Assembly: GCA_903861075.1 (NCBI GenBank)
Contig: CAIOSY010000037.1
Span: 1 to 64,000, forward strand
From: an uncultured Nitrosomonadales bacterium
GTDB taxonomy: Bacteria; Pseudomonadota; Gammaproteobacteria; Burkholderiales; Gallionellaceae
Length of the DNA: 64,000 bases
Reading direction: 5' to 3'
This document shows, piece after piece, positions 30,178 through 40,308 of this stretch. Position numbers and translations under genes: made by a program. Numbering within the stretch: position 1 is the first letter of the stretch; every line of letters begins with the position of its first letter. Below the pieces are notes generated by a model that worked only from the letters and a program-made list of their open reading frames with translations, was not told the DNA's origin and ran no database searches.

Positions 30178-32880
30178 TTAAACCGTCACTGGATTGGGTT
30201 TGTCTGGATTGATATTGTAAAGCGCAATTGCACGGCTAACCTCGGATGCCTCCACGGTGCCTTCATCAGCCAATGCTTTGAGTGCCGCAACGGTGATGTA
30301 GAAACGATCAACCTCGAAGAACTGGCGCAAGTTTTTACGCGTATCGGAACGACCGAAACCGTCTGTGCCCAATACCTTGAAATGATTGGGCAGGAAGCCG
30401 CGAATCTGATCGGCAAACGAGCGCATATAGTCCGTTGCGGCGATGACGGGGCCATCTCTGTCGGCCATACATTGTTCTACATGGCTAAAGCGCGGTTGTG
30501 CTTCGGGATGCAGCATATTCCAGCGTTCGCAATCGATACCGTCGCGACGCAATTCAGAGAAACTGGTCACGCTCCAAATGTCGGAGGCAACGCCAAAATC
30601 ATTTTCCAGCAACTGAGCCGCTTCAATGACTTCGCGCAGTATAGTGCCGCTACCCATCAGTTGAACAACGGGTTTTGCCTGGCTGCCATCGCCTGTATCC
30701 TGAGTCGCCACACCTGAATCCTGTCCTTTGAGCAGGTACATCCCTTTGAGAATACCCGCTTCAGCACCTTCGGGCATTGCAGGATGGGCGTAATTTTCAT
30801 TCATCAAGGTCAGGTAATAGAACACGTCTTCCTGTTCGATATACATGCGTCGCATCCCGTCATGAATGATGACTGCCAACTCGTATGCGAAAGTTGGATC
30901 GTAGGAGATGCAATTCGGAATCATCGCCGACATCAAATGGCTATGACCATCCTGATGCTGCAAACCTTCGCCGTTGAGGGTAGTTCGTCCCGCAGTGCCA
31001 CCCAGCATAAAGCCGCGCGCACGCATGTCACCCGCAGCCCATGCCAGATCGCCGATACGCTGGAAGCCGAACATTGAGTAGTAAATGTAGAACGGCAACA
31101 TGGCTTTACCATGGTTGGCGTAAGCCGTCGCAGCCGCGATCCATGAGGACATCGCGCCCGCTTCGTTAATGCCTTCCTGCAGAATTTGCCCCGTCTTGTC
31201 TTCCTTATAGAACATCAGTTGATCCGCGTCTTGCGGGGTGTACAACTGGCCTACTTGGGAAAATATGCCTAATTGGCGGAACATTCCTTCCATACCGAAG
31301 GTGCGGGACTCATCAGGTACGATAGGTACGATTTGACGCCCGATATTCTTGTCCTTGACCAGGATGCCCAACATACGTACGAAGGCCATAGTGGTTGAGA
31401 TTTCACGTCCGTCGGTGCTTTTTAGCAAGGAGTCAAAAGCAATAAGATCGGGGATCTTCAACGCTTCGGTTGCCGGATTACGCGCGGGTACCGAGCCCAT
31501 CTGACCCATGCGCTCTTGCAGATATTTCATCTCCAGACTGTCGGCAGGCGGGCGATAGAAATTCAGGCTGGCGACTTCGGCATCGTTCAGCGGAATATTA
31601 AACCGGTCGCGGAACTTGAGCAGTACTTGTCCTGCCATCTTTTTTTGTTGATGGGTAATGTTTTGTGCTTCACCGGCTTCGCCCATGCCGTAACCCTTGA
31701 CGGTTTTAGCCAAAATGACGGTAGGTTGTCCCGTGTGTCGTGTTGCGGCCGCGTATGCTGCATAAACTTTGTGCGGGTCGTGACCGCCGCGATTTAAACG
31801 CCAGATTTCAGCATCTGACATGTCGGCTACCATTTCGCGCAGTTCAGGATATTTGCCGAAGAAGTGTTCGCGCACATAAGCCCCGTCTTTTGACTTATAA
31901 GTCTGATACTCGCCATCGACGACTTCTTGCATACGCTTTTGCAGCAGGCCGTTCTTGTCCTTGGCGAACAAGCGATCCCACTGTCCACCCCAGACAACCT
32001 TGATGACGTTCCAGCCGGCGCCACGGAACACACCTTCTAATTCCTGAATGATTTTGCCGTTGCCGCGCACAGGGCCGTCCAGTCGCTGTAAGTTGCAGTT
32101 GACCACAAAAATCAGATTGTCCAGTTTTTCGCGCCCTGCCATTGAGACGGCACCTAAGGATTCCGGTTCATCCGTTTCGCCGTCACCTAAGTAAGCCCAA
32201 ACTTTGCGCCCGTCAGTTTGTACCAGGCCGCGATGTTGCAAATAGCGCATGAACCTCGCCTGATAAATCGCCATCAGCGGCCCCAGCCCCATTGAAACGG
32301 TAGGGAATTGCCAGAAATTTGGCATTAGCCAGGGATGAGGATATGAAGAGAGTCCATCTCCTGCGGCTTCCTGGCGGAATTTATACATCTGTTCTTCTGA
32401 AATACGACCTTCAAGATAAGCGCGAGCGTAAACGCCCGGTGAGGAATGCCCCTGGAAATACACCAGATCGCCGCCATGTGTTTCAGTTTTGCCGTGGAAG
32501 AAATGATTGAATGCGACGTCGTATAAAGTTGCGGCGGAGGCGAAACTTGCGATGTGTCCGCCCAGTTCAGACGAATCACGATTGGCATTTAATACCAGTG
32601 CCATCGCATTCCAGCGCATCAGAGCGCGTATGCGATGTTCCAGTTCTTTATTGCCGGATGAACGTTCTTCATCACCTAGCGCGATACTGTTGCAATACGG
32701 CGTTGTGGCGCTGAACGGCACGCCAGCACCCGAGCTGCGCGCCTTGTCTATGAGTTGACCGAGCAGAAAATGGGCGCGTTCCGCACCCTCATTTTTCAGT
32801 ACGGATTCCAGTGCATCAAGCCACTCTTGGGTTTCTTGCGGATCATTATCAGGTAAGTTCGCCATCTTCCACTCTCTCAC
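30178..32880 (-). CDS. aceE: pyruvate dehydrogenase E1 (homodimeric)
   Basis: LPDNDPQETQEWLDALESVLKNEG, YLGDGETDEPESLGA, VTSFSELRRDG. Confidence 0.98.
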   Translation of the reverse strand: MREWKMANLPDNDPQETQEWLDALESVLKNEGAERAHFLLGQLIDKARSSGAGVPFSATTPYCNSIALGDEERSSGNKELEHRIRALMRWNAMALVLNANRDSSELGGHIASFASAATLYDVAFNHFFHGKTETHGGDLVYFQGHSSPGVYARAYLEGRISEEQMYKFRQEAAGDGLSSYPHPWLMPNFWQFPTVSMGLGPLMAIYQARFMRYLQHRGLVQTDGRKVWAYLGDGETDEPESLGAVSMAGREKLDNLIFVVNCNLQRLDGPVRGNGKIIQELEGVFRGAGWNVIKVVWGGQWDRLFAKDKNGLLQKRMQEVVDGEYQTYKSKDGAYVREHFFGKYPELREMVADMSDAEIWRLNRGGHDPHKVYAAYAAATRHTGQPTVILAKTVKGYGMGEAGEAQNITHQQKKMAGQVLLKFRDRFNIPLNDAEVASLNFYRPPADSLEMKYLQERMGQMGSVPARNPATEALKIPDLIAFDSLLKSTDGREISTTMAFVRMLGILVKDKNIGRQIVPIVPDESRTFGMEGMFRQLGIFSQVGQLYTPQDADQLMFYKEDKTGQILQEGINEAGAMSSWIAAATAYANHGKAMLPFYIYYSMFGFQRIGDLAWAAGDMRARGFMLGGTAGRTTLNGEGLQHQDGHSHLMSAMIPNCISYDPTFAYELAVIIHDGMRRMYIEQEDVFYYLTLMNENYAHPAMPEGAEAGILKGMYLLKGQDSGVATQDTGDGSQAKPVVQLMGSGTILREVIEAAQLLENDFGVASDIWSVTSFSELRRDGIDCERWNMLHPEAQPRFSHVEQCMADRDGPVIAATDYMRSFADQIRGFLPNHFKVLGTDGFGRSDTRKNLRQFFEVDRFYITVAALKALADEGTVEASEVSRAIALYNINPDKPNPVTV

Positions 32881-32901
32881 TAAAGTTATTCTTATGGGGC
32901 C

Positions 32902-32940
32902 GTATAAAAATTTGTCATGCGGATGTTAGCCGGAATGACG
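32902..32940 (-). terminator. hairpin plus T-run downstream of fthC, before aceE
   Basis: Minus strand CGTCATTCCGGC-taacat-CCGCATGAC followed by AAATTTTTA; imperfect stem. Confidence 0.5.
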
Positions 32941-32944
32941 GGAT

Positions 32945-33550
32945 TTATAGCGTCCCTGTTACGGTTATCGTTTCTGTTTCGGTCACTATCCATTCGACTT
33001 TAACATCGGTGGCTTCTTGTGGAATGTGTCTCTCAAGTTGCAATCCGTATGCGGCGGCAACCCGTGCCGGGTATTTGCTATTTACATTCGGATTCGCCAG
33101 TAATTTGTCATAAAAACCGCCACCGTAACCTAGTCGCGCGCCCTCAGGGCTAAATGCTATTCCAGGTAACAGGACGAATTCTACCTCATTTATGTCGGTT
33201 AGCCGTTTACACCGTTCAATGATAGGTTCACGTATTCCCCATAATCCTGATGCCAATTGGCTTTCAAGGTCATCCACCCAATATAAATCAAGTGTGCTGG
33301 TATGACGATTGACCTTCGGTAAGGCTAGCTGTTTGCCGTTGGCCAGCACTTGTGTAACCCACAACTCGCTGGCATATTCGCTGCCGAAATTCATGTAACC
33401 CAACACTGTTTCGGCTTGTTTATATTCGGGTAATTGTAATAAACGTTCAGTGATCAGGGTATTATAAGTATCACGCGTACTCGCTAAAAGTTGCTCGCGG
33501 GCTCCAAGAATGCTTTGCCGCATCTGTTTTTTTTCAGCCAATAGATTCAT
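32945..33550 (-). CDS. fthC: 5-formyltetrahydrofolate cyclo-ligase
   Basis: FVLLPGIAFSPEGARLGYGGGFYDKLLAN. Confidence 0.93.
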   Translation of the reverse strand: MNLLAEKKQMRQSILGAREQLLASTRDTYNTLITERLLQLPEYKQAETVLGYMNFGSEYASELWVTQVLANGKQLALPKVNRHTSTLDLYWVDDLESQLASGLWGIREPIIERCKRLTDINEVEFVLLPGIAFSPEGARLGYGGGFYDKLLANPNVNSKYPARVAAAYGLQLERHIPQEATDVKVEWIVTETETITVTGTL

Positions 33551-33552
33551 CT

Positions 33553-33618
33553 CTACCAACTCAAGTTGTCTGCCGGATCAGGTTTTAAAGCCAGTTCAGC
33601 GGTTTTCTGTGCTCCCAT
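33553..33618 (-). CDS. candidate 21-aa micro-ORF between ilvA and fthC
   Basis: MGAQKTAELALKPDPADNLSW preceded by AAGGAG-cttgaa-ATG; stop lies 2 nt before fthC ATG. Confidence 0.4.
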   Translation of the reverse strand: MGAQKTAELALKPDPADNLSW

Positions 33619-33643
33619 TTCAAGCTCCTTACGGTAGGTGGAC

Positions 33644-35152
33644 TTAGCCAAGAAACAAGCGGTACGCGGGGTTGTCGGTCTCGTCATAGTACGGGTAACC
33701 CAGAGTGTCGAGGAATTCGGTGAACGCCTGCTTGTCGTGATCGGGTACCTGCATCCCGACCAGTACACGTCCGTAGTCTGCGCCGTGATTACGGTAGTGA
33801 AACAGGCTGATATTCCAGTTGTGATTCATGCTGTTCAAAAATTGCATCAGCGCACCGGGACGTTCGGGAAACTCAAAGCGAAACAGGATTTCGTCTTTTG
33901 CATCGGGGGCATGGCCGCCGACTAAATGGCGTAGGTGCAATTTTGCCATCTCGTTGTCGGATAAATCCAGCGTCGGCAGTTTGTGTGCTTGCAGTTTTTC
34001 TACCAGTTCATTGGTCTCAGCTGCATTTTTTACCTGTATGCCAACAAACACCTGAGCCGCCTTCGGATTAGCGAAACGGTAGTTAAATTCGGTGATATTA
34101 CGCTTGCCCAGTTGCGTGCAGAATCTGCGGAAGCTGCCCGGTGTTTCGGGTATGGTCACAGCTAAGATAGATTCGCGTTTTTCGCCGATGTCGGCACGTT
34201 CCGCGACAAAACGCAGACGGTCGAAGTTCATGTTTGCGCCGCAGGCGATGGCCACCAGCGCCTCGCCTTTAATTCCTTCGCGAGCAGCATATTTCTTAGC
34301 GGCAGCAATCGCCAGTGCTCCTGCTGGTTCAAGTATGGAACGGGTGTCTTCAAACACGTCTTTCAACGCAGCGCAGGTCGCGTCGGTATCCACCAGAATG
34401 ATTTCATCCACCAGTATCTGACACAGGCGGAAAGTCTCAACCCCGACCTGCTTGACTGCAACGCCGTCAGCAAACAGCCCGACATGATCCAGCGTGACGC
34501 GACGACCGGCTTTGAGTGACTGTGCCATCGCATCTGAATCCACAGGTTGTACGCCGATGATCTTGATGTCGGGACGCAGTGCCTTGACGTAGGCCGCCAC
34601 GCCGGAAATCAGTCCGCCACCGCCAATGGCACAAAAAATGGCGTGTATAGGCTGGGTACGCTGGCGCAATATTTCCATGCCTATCGTACCCTGACCTGCG
34701 ATGACATCCGGATCATCATAGGGATGGACAAAGGTCATGCCGTTTTGTTGTTCAAGCTCCAGCGCGTGTGAGTAGGCGTCGGAATACGAATCTCCGAACA
34801 GAACCACTTTTGCGCCCCGGCTTGCAACGGCCTGGATTTTTATCTGCGGGGTCGTGGTTGGCATCACGATCACCGCTTTACAGCCTAATTTGTGCGCGGA
34901 GAGCGCGACACCTTGAGCATGATTGCCAGCCGAGGCTGCTATCACGCCTTTTTTTAATTGTTCAGGTGTTAGCTGCGCCATTTTGTTGTAGGCCCCGCGC
35001 AGCTTGAAAGAAAATACCGGCTGCATATCTTCACGTTTTAGCAAAACAGTGTTGCCGATGCGTGCTGATAAGTTCGGTGCGAGTTCCAGCGGTGTTTCGA
35101 TCGCGACATCATAGACGCGTGCATTCAGGATGCGTTTTAAATAACCATTCAT
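33644..35152 (-). CDS. ilvA: biosynthetic threonine ammonia-lyase with two ACT-like domains
   Basis: KREDMQPVFSFKLRGAYNKM, ASAGNHAQGVALSA, two C-terminal regulatory repeats. Confidence 0.97.
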   Translation of the reverse strand: MNGYLKRILNARVYDVAIETPLELAPNLSARIGNTVLLKREDMQPVFSFKLRGAYNKMAQLTPEQLKKGVIAASAGNHAQGVALSAHKLGCKAVIVMPTTTPQIKIQAVASRGAKVVLFGDSYSDAYSHALELEQQNGMTFVHPYDDPDVIAGQGTIGMEILRQRTQPIHAIFCAIGGGGLISGVAAYVKALRPDIKIIGVQPVDSDAMAQSLKAGRRVTLDHVGLFADGVAVKQVGVETFRLCQILVDEIILVDTDATCAALKDVFEDTRSILEPAGALAIAAAKKYAAREGIKGEALVAIACGANMNFDRLRFVAERADIGEKRESILAVTIPETPGSFRRFCTQLGKRNITEFNYRFANPKAAQVFVGIQVKNAAETNELVEKLQAHKLPTLDLSDNEMAKLHLRHLVGGHAPDAKDEILFRFEFPERPGALMQFLNSMNHNWNISLFHYRNHGADYGRVLVGMQVPDHDKQAFTEFLDTLGYPYYDETDNPAYRLFLG

Positions 35153-35323
35153 AATTATTGTCATGTTAATTTTCTTTCGTGAAGATTAGCATAAACCTGC
35201 ATTGAAATTAGGCAAAATTGCTGGTGTCCTTACGAATAATGTTGCTGTGAGCCTTTTTCAGGAAATCGTCAGGCACAACGTTATCTCTTGCGAGGTGCGA
35301 TGAAATCAGTTCAAATGTGACAT

Positions 35324-35701
35324 ATGGAAAAATCACACGGCATTATTATAAAAACACAGGTGAAATACCTGCCTGAGCAATCCGACGAAGCCGCAGATCG
35401 CTTCGTGTTCTCGTACACCATTACTATTGCCAATCTGGGTGCTGTTTCTGCCAGACTGGTTAGCCGGCATTGGGTGATTACGGATGCATATAAGCAGGTG
35501 CAGGAGGTCAGAGGCGAGGGTGTGGTGGGCGAGCAGCCTATGCTGCATCCCAGGCAAAGTTTTGAATATACCAGTGGTACCGTGCTGGCAACTCCAGTTG
35601 GCACGATGCGTGGCAGCTACCATATGCATGGCAGTGACGGGTCAGATTATGAGGTGGAAATTCCCGAATTTGTTTTGAGTGTGCCGCGTGTCCTGCACTA
35701 A
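35324..35701 (+). CDS. apaG: ApaG protein (Co2+/Mg2+ efflux-associated)
   Basis: YTITIANLGAVSARLVSRHWVITDA, GEGVVGEQPMLHPRQSFEYTSGTVLATPVGTMRGSY. Confidence 0.96.
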   Translation: MEKSHGIIIKTQVKYLPEQSDEAADRFVFSYTITIANLGAVSARLVSRHWVITDAYKQVQEVRGEGVVGEQPMLHPRQSFEYTSGTVLATPVGTMRGSYHMHGSDGSDYEVEIPEFVLSVPRVLH

Positions 35702-36866
35702 TTTTTCCATCCTTCTTCGGCTCTCGCTGGCGATGATGTTGTCGTTTCTGGCTGGTTGTAATGTTGTGCCCAAACCGGCGATAAGCATGCCCCCGGTTGT
35801 TCCGCCTGCGGTCATGTCGGTTGCACCCTTTTCGCTGAGTAAATGGGAAATGCTGCCCGAGTGGCAGACGCTGGATTTACAGCCGAGTTGGCAGGCTTTT
35901 TTACAAAGTTGTCAGGCGCTAAAGAAAAAGCCTGACTGGCAATCAATCTGTGTGCGTGCAAATGGCATCGCAATGAAGGATAACGATGCTTTGCGCGTGT
36001 TCTTTGAGGAATTCTTTACGCCTTATCAAGTGCTCAATCCGGATGGCACCAGTCAGGGCTTGATCACGGGTTATTACGAACCTAAGCTTATGGGCAGTCG
36101 CGTTAAAACAGCGCGTTTCAGCTATCCGCTGTATGCTGCGCCTGATGATTTGTTGACCATCGATTTGAGCGAGATTTATCCGCAGCTCAAGGATTTGCGT
36201 CTGCGCGGAAGAGTCGAAGGTCGTCGTGTCATCCCTTATTTTAGTCGCGCCCAGATAGATACGGGCAAGGGCGTTGGGCGTGTTTTGTTCTGGGTGGAGA
36301 ATGCGGTTGATCTGTTTTTTTTACAGATACAAGGTTCAGGACGTATTGAATTGGCCGACGGGCGTCAGGTGATGGTGGGGTATGCGGATCAGAATGGACA
36401 TCCTTATGTTTCGATCGGCAAGAAATTGATTGAAATGGGTGAGCTCAAAGCTGAGCAAGCATCGATGCAAGGTATCAAACATTGGGCGCAGATCAATCCG
36501 GCTAAGCTCACGCCCTTGTTGGAGAACAATCCCAGCTATGTTTTTTTTCGTGAGTTGCCGGAAGGTTTGTCAGCACCTTTAGGGGCGCTGGGTGTGCCGC
36601 TGACCAATGCATACAGTATTGCGATTGATCCGCGCACCATCCCGTTGGGCGCGCCGGTATTCTTGTCTACAACTTATCCGAACACCTCTGAGCCGCTCAA
36701 TCGGTTGATGTTGGCTCAGGACACCGGGGGTGCGATTAAAGGCGCGGTGCGTGCTGATTTTTTCTGGGGTTTTGGTGATCAGGCGGGTATTCAAGCGGGT
36801 CGCATGAAGCAACGCGGGCTGATGTGGGTCTTGTTTCCCAAAGGTGCGCAGCCCGCAGTTAATTGA
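35679..36866 (+). CDS. mltA: membrane-bound lytic murein transglycosylase A
   Basis: Lipobox LAGC; GLITGYYEPKL, FFLQIQGSGRIEL, AQDTGGAIKGAVRADFFWGFG. Confidence 0.95.
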   Translation: MCRVSCTNFSILLRLSLAMMLSFLAGCNVVPKPAISMPPVVPPAVMSVAPFSLSKWEMLPEWQTLDLQPSWQAFLQSCQALKKKPDWQSICVRANGIAMKDNDALRVFFEEFFTPYQVLNPDGTSQGLITGYYEPKLMGSRVKTARFSYPLYAAPDDLLTIDLSEIYPQLKDLRLRGRVEGRRVIPYFSRAQIDTGKGVGRVLFWVENAVDLFFLQIQGSGRIELADGRQVMVGYADQNGHPYVSIGKKLIEMGELKAEQASMQGIKHWAQINPAKLTPLLENNPSYVFFRELPEGLSAPLGALGVPLTNAYSIAIDPRTIPLGAPVFLSTTYPNTSEPLNRLMLAQDTGGAIKGAVRADFFWGFGDQAGIQAGRMKQRGLMWVLFPKGAQPAVN

Positions 36867-36945
36867 GTACGGATCTTACACTGTGCGGCAACTCCTTTTT
36901 AACAGCATAAACAGCATATATTCAATGGGTTGGGATTGTGGTAAG

Positions 36946-36973
36946 CCCCTCTTCACGCCTTCTGGTGAAGGGG
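36946..36973 (+). terminator. hairpin downstream of mltA (terminator- or REP-like)
   Basis: CCCCTCTTCAC-gccttctg-GTGAAGGGG. Confidence 0.45.
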
Positions 36974-37055
36974 AGGATTTTGCTTTTATATGACAGTTAA
37001 ACAACGGCTTACTCACCCAAACTTGCATAGAGCCAATATTAGCACTTCATGTCGG

Positions 37056-37766
37056 CTATTTTTTAGTCGCCTCTGAGAGCTTTTTTTCCAGTTCTTCTGC
37101 GGGTAAATAGCCGGGAATTTGCGTGCCGTCGGCAAAAATCAGATTGGGCGTGCCGTTTGCGCGCAATTTTTTGGCTAGTGCCATCACCTTGTCGGTGTGC
37201 GTCGCGCAATTAACGTTGGCGGGTAAGATGCCTTTTTGCATCAGATCATCCCAGGCCTTAGCAGGATCTTTCGCGCATTGAACATTACGAACCAGATCTT
37301 TGGATTCAGCTGAGAAGATCGGGCCTATGAACATATACAACGTTATATCGTTGATTTTGGATAGTTCTTTTTCGAGTTTTCTGCAATAGCCACAATTGGG
37401 ATCGGTGAAATAAGCCATTTTTCGGGTGCCGTTGCCCTTCACTTTTTTAACGGCAATATCCAGTGGTAGCTTGTCAAATTCAATCGCAAATAGTTTGTGA
37501 CGACGTTTTTCGGTCAGGTCGGTGCGGCTTTTGGCATCGATGATACTTCCATCAAACAGATAGACTCCAAGTTCGTCGGTGTAGAGGAGTTGATCGCCGA
37601 TGACGACCTCGTAAAGTCCTGAGTAAGGTGTTTTGACGATATGATCGAGTTTTCCGATGTTGGGGAACTTGTTTTGCAAAGACAGGCGAATTTCAGCTTC
37701 GCCTGCGTGGGCTGCGGTAAAAGCGAGGCAAAGCAGTAGAGCGGTCAGTTTTTTCATTATTTTCAA
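37056..37766 (-). CDS. dsbC: thiol:disulfide interchange protein DsbC
   Basis: Signal peptide; FTDPNCGYCRKLEKEL; GTPNLIFADGTQIPGYLPAEELEKKL. Confidence 0.94.
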   Translation of the reverse strand: MKIMKKLTALLLCLAFTAAHAGEAEIRLSLQNKFPNIGKLDHIVKTPYSGLYEVVIGDQLLYTDELGVYLFDGSIIDAKSRTDLTEKRRHKLFAIEFDKLPLDIAVKKVKGNGTRKMAYFTDPNCGYCRKLEKELSKINDITLYMFIGPIFSAESKDLVRNVQCAKDPAKAWDDLMQKGILPANVNCATHTDKVMALAKKLRANGTPNLIFADGTQIPGYLPAEELEKKLSEATKK

Positions 37767-37769
37767 TTG

Positions 37770-39011
37770 TTAGTTTAGGGCGTGTTGCATGAGTCGTTTT
37801 TTAAGCGGGCTAAGCTGGTTTGTAGCATTCATGCCTAGATTGCGCAGTGTTCGTAACAAGGGATCATCATTGCAGAACAAACTCTTTAAGCCGTAAGTAG
37901 TGAGTTGCATACTGAGAATATCTTCTTTACGTTTTCTGTCATAGCGGTGCAACAGTTGTGCGTCGCCACAGTCTGTGCATCCTCCACGATTGAGTAATAA
38001 TTCGGTTAATTGGCGTGCATCGCGAAAGCCAGTATTTACACCTTGTCCTGCTAGCGGGTGCATATTGTGTGCGGCATCACCTATCAAGGCAACCCGTTTC
38101 GCGCTAATGTGAGGCAAGGTCAACAGACGAAGCGGAAAGGCGGCTGCCGGTGTGATGATCGTCAGTTTTCCCAGTATCTGTCGTGCGCCGAGTGCAACTT
38201 GTTCACAAAGCGCATCGGCTGACAAAGCCAGCAGTGCTTTTGAACGCTCGGGACTGACCGACCAGACCATGGAAACCCGATTCCCAGGCAGGGGTAATAA
38301 AGCGAGTATCCCTTCGGGTTCAAACCATTGGTGAGCGATGCCGCGATGGGAGAGTTCACAGCTGAAATTTGCAATTACGCCATGGTGTTGATAGTCAATG
38401 GGGGCGGCACTCATACCCGCCTGCTTGCGCACCCAGGAGTCGCGTCCATCTGCCCCCACAATTAATTTTGCATTCAGGATGGTTCCGTCGGACAAAGTCA
38501 ACTCGGCAACAGAGGTATTAAGTGATAATGCAGCACAGCGGGCGGGATTGAACAGCGTTAAATTATCCTGCTCGCGCAGTTTTTGCCATAGTGCCTGTTG
38601 CAAATTACGATTTTCCAGTATGCAGGCAAGCTCGGGTACGCCCATTTGATAAGCCTCGAATTGCAATTTTGCACCGTCATCGCCGAATATTCGCATTTCT
38701 TCAACTGGCGCGATACGGGTTTGATCGAGTCGCGCCCAAGCTCCCATGCGTTCAAGATAAGTACGGCTGCCAGGGCTTATTGCGTAAATGCGACTATCCC
38801 AGTCATCCGTTTTGCTGGAGTCTGGCGATGGGGCGGCACTGCCTGCCTCGTTCTGCGACGGGGGTTGGGGGGAGGTTTCTATCAAGGCTAAGGACAGTCC
38901 GCTGTCTTTTAAGGACGCGGCTAAACTCGCGCCTACCAGTCCTCCGCCTATGAGGGCGATGTCATAAATTTTTGAGTTTTTCATAGTGCGAATCATAGCG
39001 ATATTTTCCAC
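37770..39011 (-). CDS. UbiH/UbiF-family FAD-dependent monooxygenase (ubiquinone biosynthesis)
   Basis: DIALIGGGLVGASLAASL; VALIGDAAHNMHPLAGQGVNTGFRDA; start codon uncertain. Confidence 0.92.
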   Translation of the reverse strand: MENIAMIRTMKNSKIYDIALIGGGLVGASLAASLKDSGLSLALIETSPQPPSQNEAGSAAPSPDSSKTDDWDSRIYAISPGSRTYLERMGAWARLDQTRIAPVEEMRIFGDDGAKLQFEAYQMGVPELACILENRNLQQALWQKLREQDNLTLFNPARCAALSLNTSVAELTLSDGTILNAKLIVGADGRDSWVRKQAGMSAAPIDYQHHGVIANFSCELSHRGIAHQWFEPEGILALLPLPGNRVSMVWSVSPERSKALLALSADALCEQVALGARQILGKLTIITPAAAFPLRLLTLPHISAKRVALIGDAAHNMHPLAGQGVNTGFRDARQLTELLLNRGGCTDCGDAQLLHRYDRKRKEDILSMQLTTYGLKSLFCNDDPLLRTLRNLGMNATNQLSPLKKRLMQHALN

Positions 39012-39058
39012 ACCTGTCCGCTTGCTTTATAATCCGCAACCCACTTGGATATTTATCA

Positions 39059-40066
39059 ATGCACATCGGCTCCTATCAACTCAAAAATAATCTCATCGTT
39101 GCCCCTATGGCCGGGGTAACGGATCGACCTTTTCGCATGTTGTGTAAACGCATGGGGGCGGGGATGGCAGTCAGCGAAATGGTCGCGTCCAACTCGCTAT
39201 TGTATGGATCTGAGAAGACGAAGCGCCGCGCGAATCATGAAGGTGAGGTCGACCCGATTTCAGTGCAAATTGTTGGCGCTGACGCTAAAATGCTGGCTGA
39301 CGCGGCAAAATACAACGTTGATCATGGCGCGCAAATCATCGATATCAATATGGGTTGTCCTGCCAAAAAAATCTGCAATGTGATGGCGGGTTCTGCCTTG
39401 TTGCAAAATGAGCCCTTAGTCGGGCGTTTATTGGAAGCAGTGGTAAGCGCAGTTAATGCGCCTGTCACACTCAAGATACGCACAGGATGGGATACGCATA
39501 ATCGTAACGCGGTGCGTATTGCAAAGATTGCTGAAGCAGCAGGTATTCAGGCTTTGGCAATCCACGGTAGAACACGCGCGTGTGCCTATACGGGGGACGC
39601 TGAGTACGACACAATTGCGGCTGTGAAAGCGTCTGTTAATATACCGATTATTGCTAATGGTGATATCACTACACCGGAAAAAGCGCGTTATGTTTTACAG
39701 TATTCGGGTGCCGATGCGGTAATGATAGGTCGTGCCGCACAGGGTCGGCCCTGGTTGTTTCGCGAAATCGAATATTTTCTGGAAACAGGTTTGCATTTGC
39801 CGCCGCCTGATGTGACTGAAATTCACCGTGTTCTCCTTGCTCATGTTATTGAGTTATATGATTTTTATGGTGAGCATACGGGATTGCGTATCGCAAGAAA
39901 GCACATTTCCTGGTATACAAAAGGATTGGTTGGGTCGGCGCATTTTCGCCACCAAATGAATCAACTGGACACACCACAAGAACAACACGCCGCCGTTGAC
40001 ACGTTCTTTATAGAACAGGCTCAACGTGGTTCGCAGCTGCATTATCTGGAGGGGGTCGCGACATGA
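39059..40066 (+). CDS. dusB: tRNA-dihydrouridine synthase B
   Basis: APMAGVTDRPFRMLCKRMGAG, INMGCPAKKICN, NGDITTPEKA. Confidence 0.96.
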   Translation: MHIGSYQLKNNLIVAPMAGVTDRPFRMLCKRMGAGMAVSEMVASNSLLYGSEKTKRRANHEGEVDPISVQIVGADAKMLADAAKYNVDHGAQIIDINMGCPAKKICNVMAGSALLQNEPLVGRLLEAVVSAVNAPVTLKIRTGWDTHNRNAVRIAKIAEAAGIQALAIHGRTRACAYTGDAEYDTIAAVKASVNIPIIANGDITTPEKARYVLQYSGADAVMIGRAAQGRPWLFREIEYFLETGLHLPPPDVTEIHRVLLAHVIELYDFYGEHTGLRIARKHISWYTKGLVGSAHFRHQMNQLDTPQEQHAAVDTFFIEQAQRGSQLHYLEGVAT

Positions 40067-40308
40067 GTCCGATAAACGAAAACGAAATGGCGCGTCATGT
40101 GCGACAGGCCTTGACTCAATATTTCAATGATCTCGATGGGGAGTCGCCTGGCTGTGGCTTGTACGATATGGTGATTCATTGCGTTGAAAAGCCACTCATC
40201 GAAATGGTGATGGCGCAGGCGGGCGGAAATCAGTCCAAGGCTTCTGAAATGCTGGGTATTAACAGAAACACACTACGTAAAAAAATGTTGCAACACGGTA
40301 TTGAATAA
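40063..40308 (+). CDS. fis: Fis-family nucleoid protein
   Basis: [34 protein letters not shown]; adjacent to dusB. Confidence 0.96.
   Translation: MSPINENEMARHVRQALTQYFNDLDGESPGCGLYDMVIHCVEKPLIEMVMAQAGGNQSKASEMLGINRNTLRKKMLQHGIE

Noticed and set aside
32881-33643. 6S RNA next to fthC
   Set aside because: 6S RNA often neighbours fthC, but the flanking spacers here (about 65 and 90 bp) are too short
33553-33768. 71-aa minus ORF over the ilvA 3' end
   Set aside because: Its N-terminal part is out-of-frame ilvA; only the last 21 codons with their own SD are kept as a micro-ORF candidate
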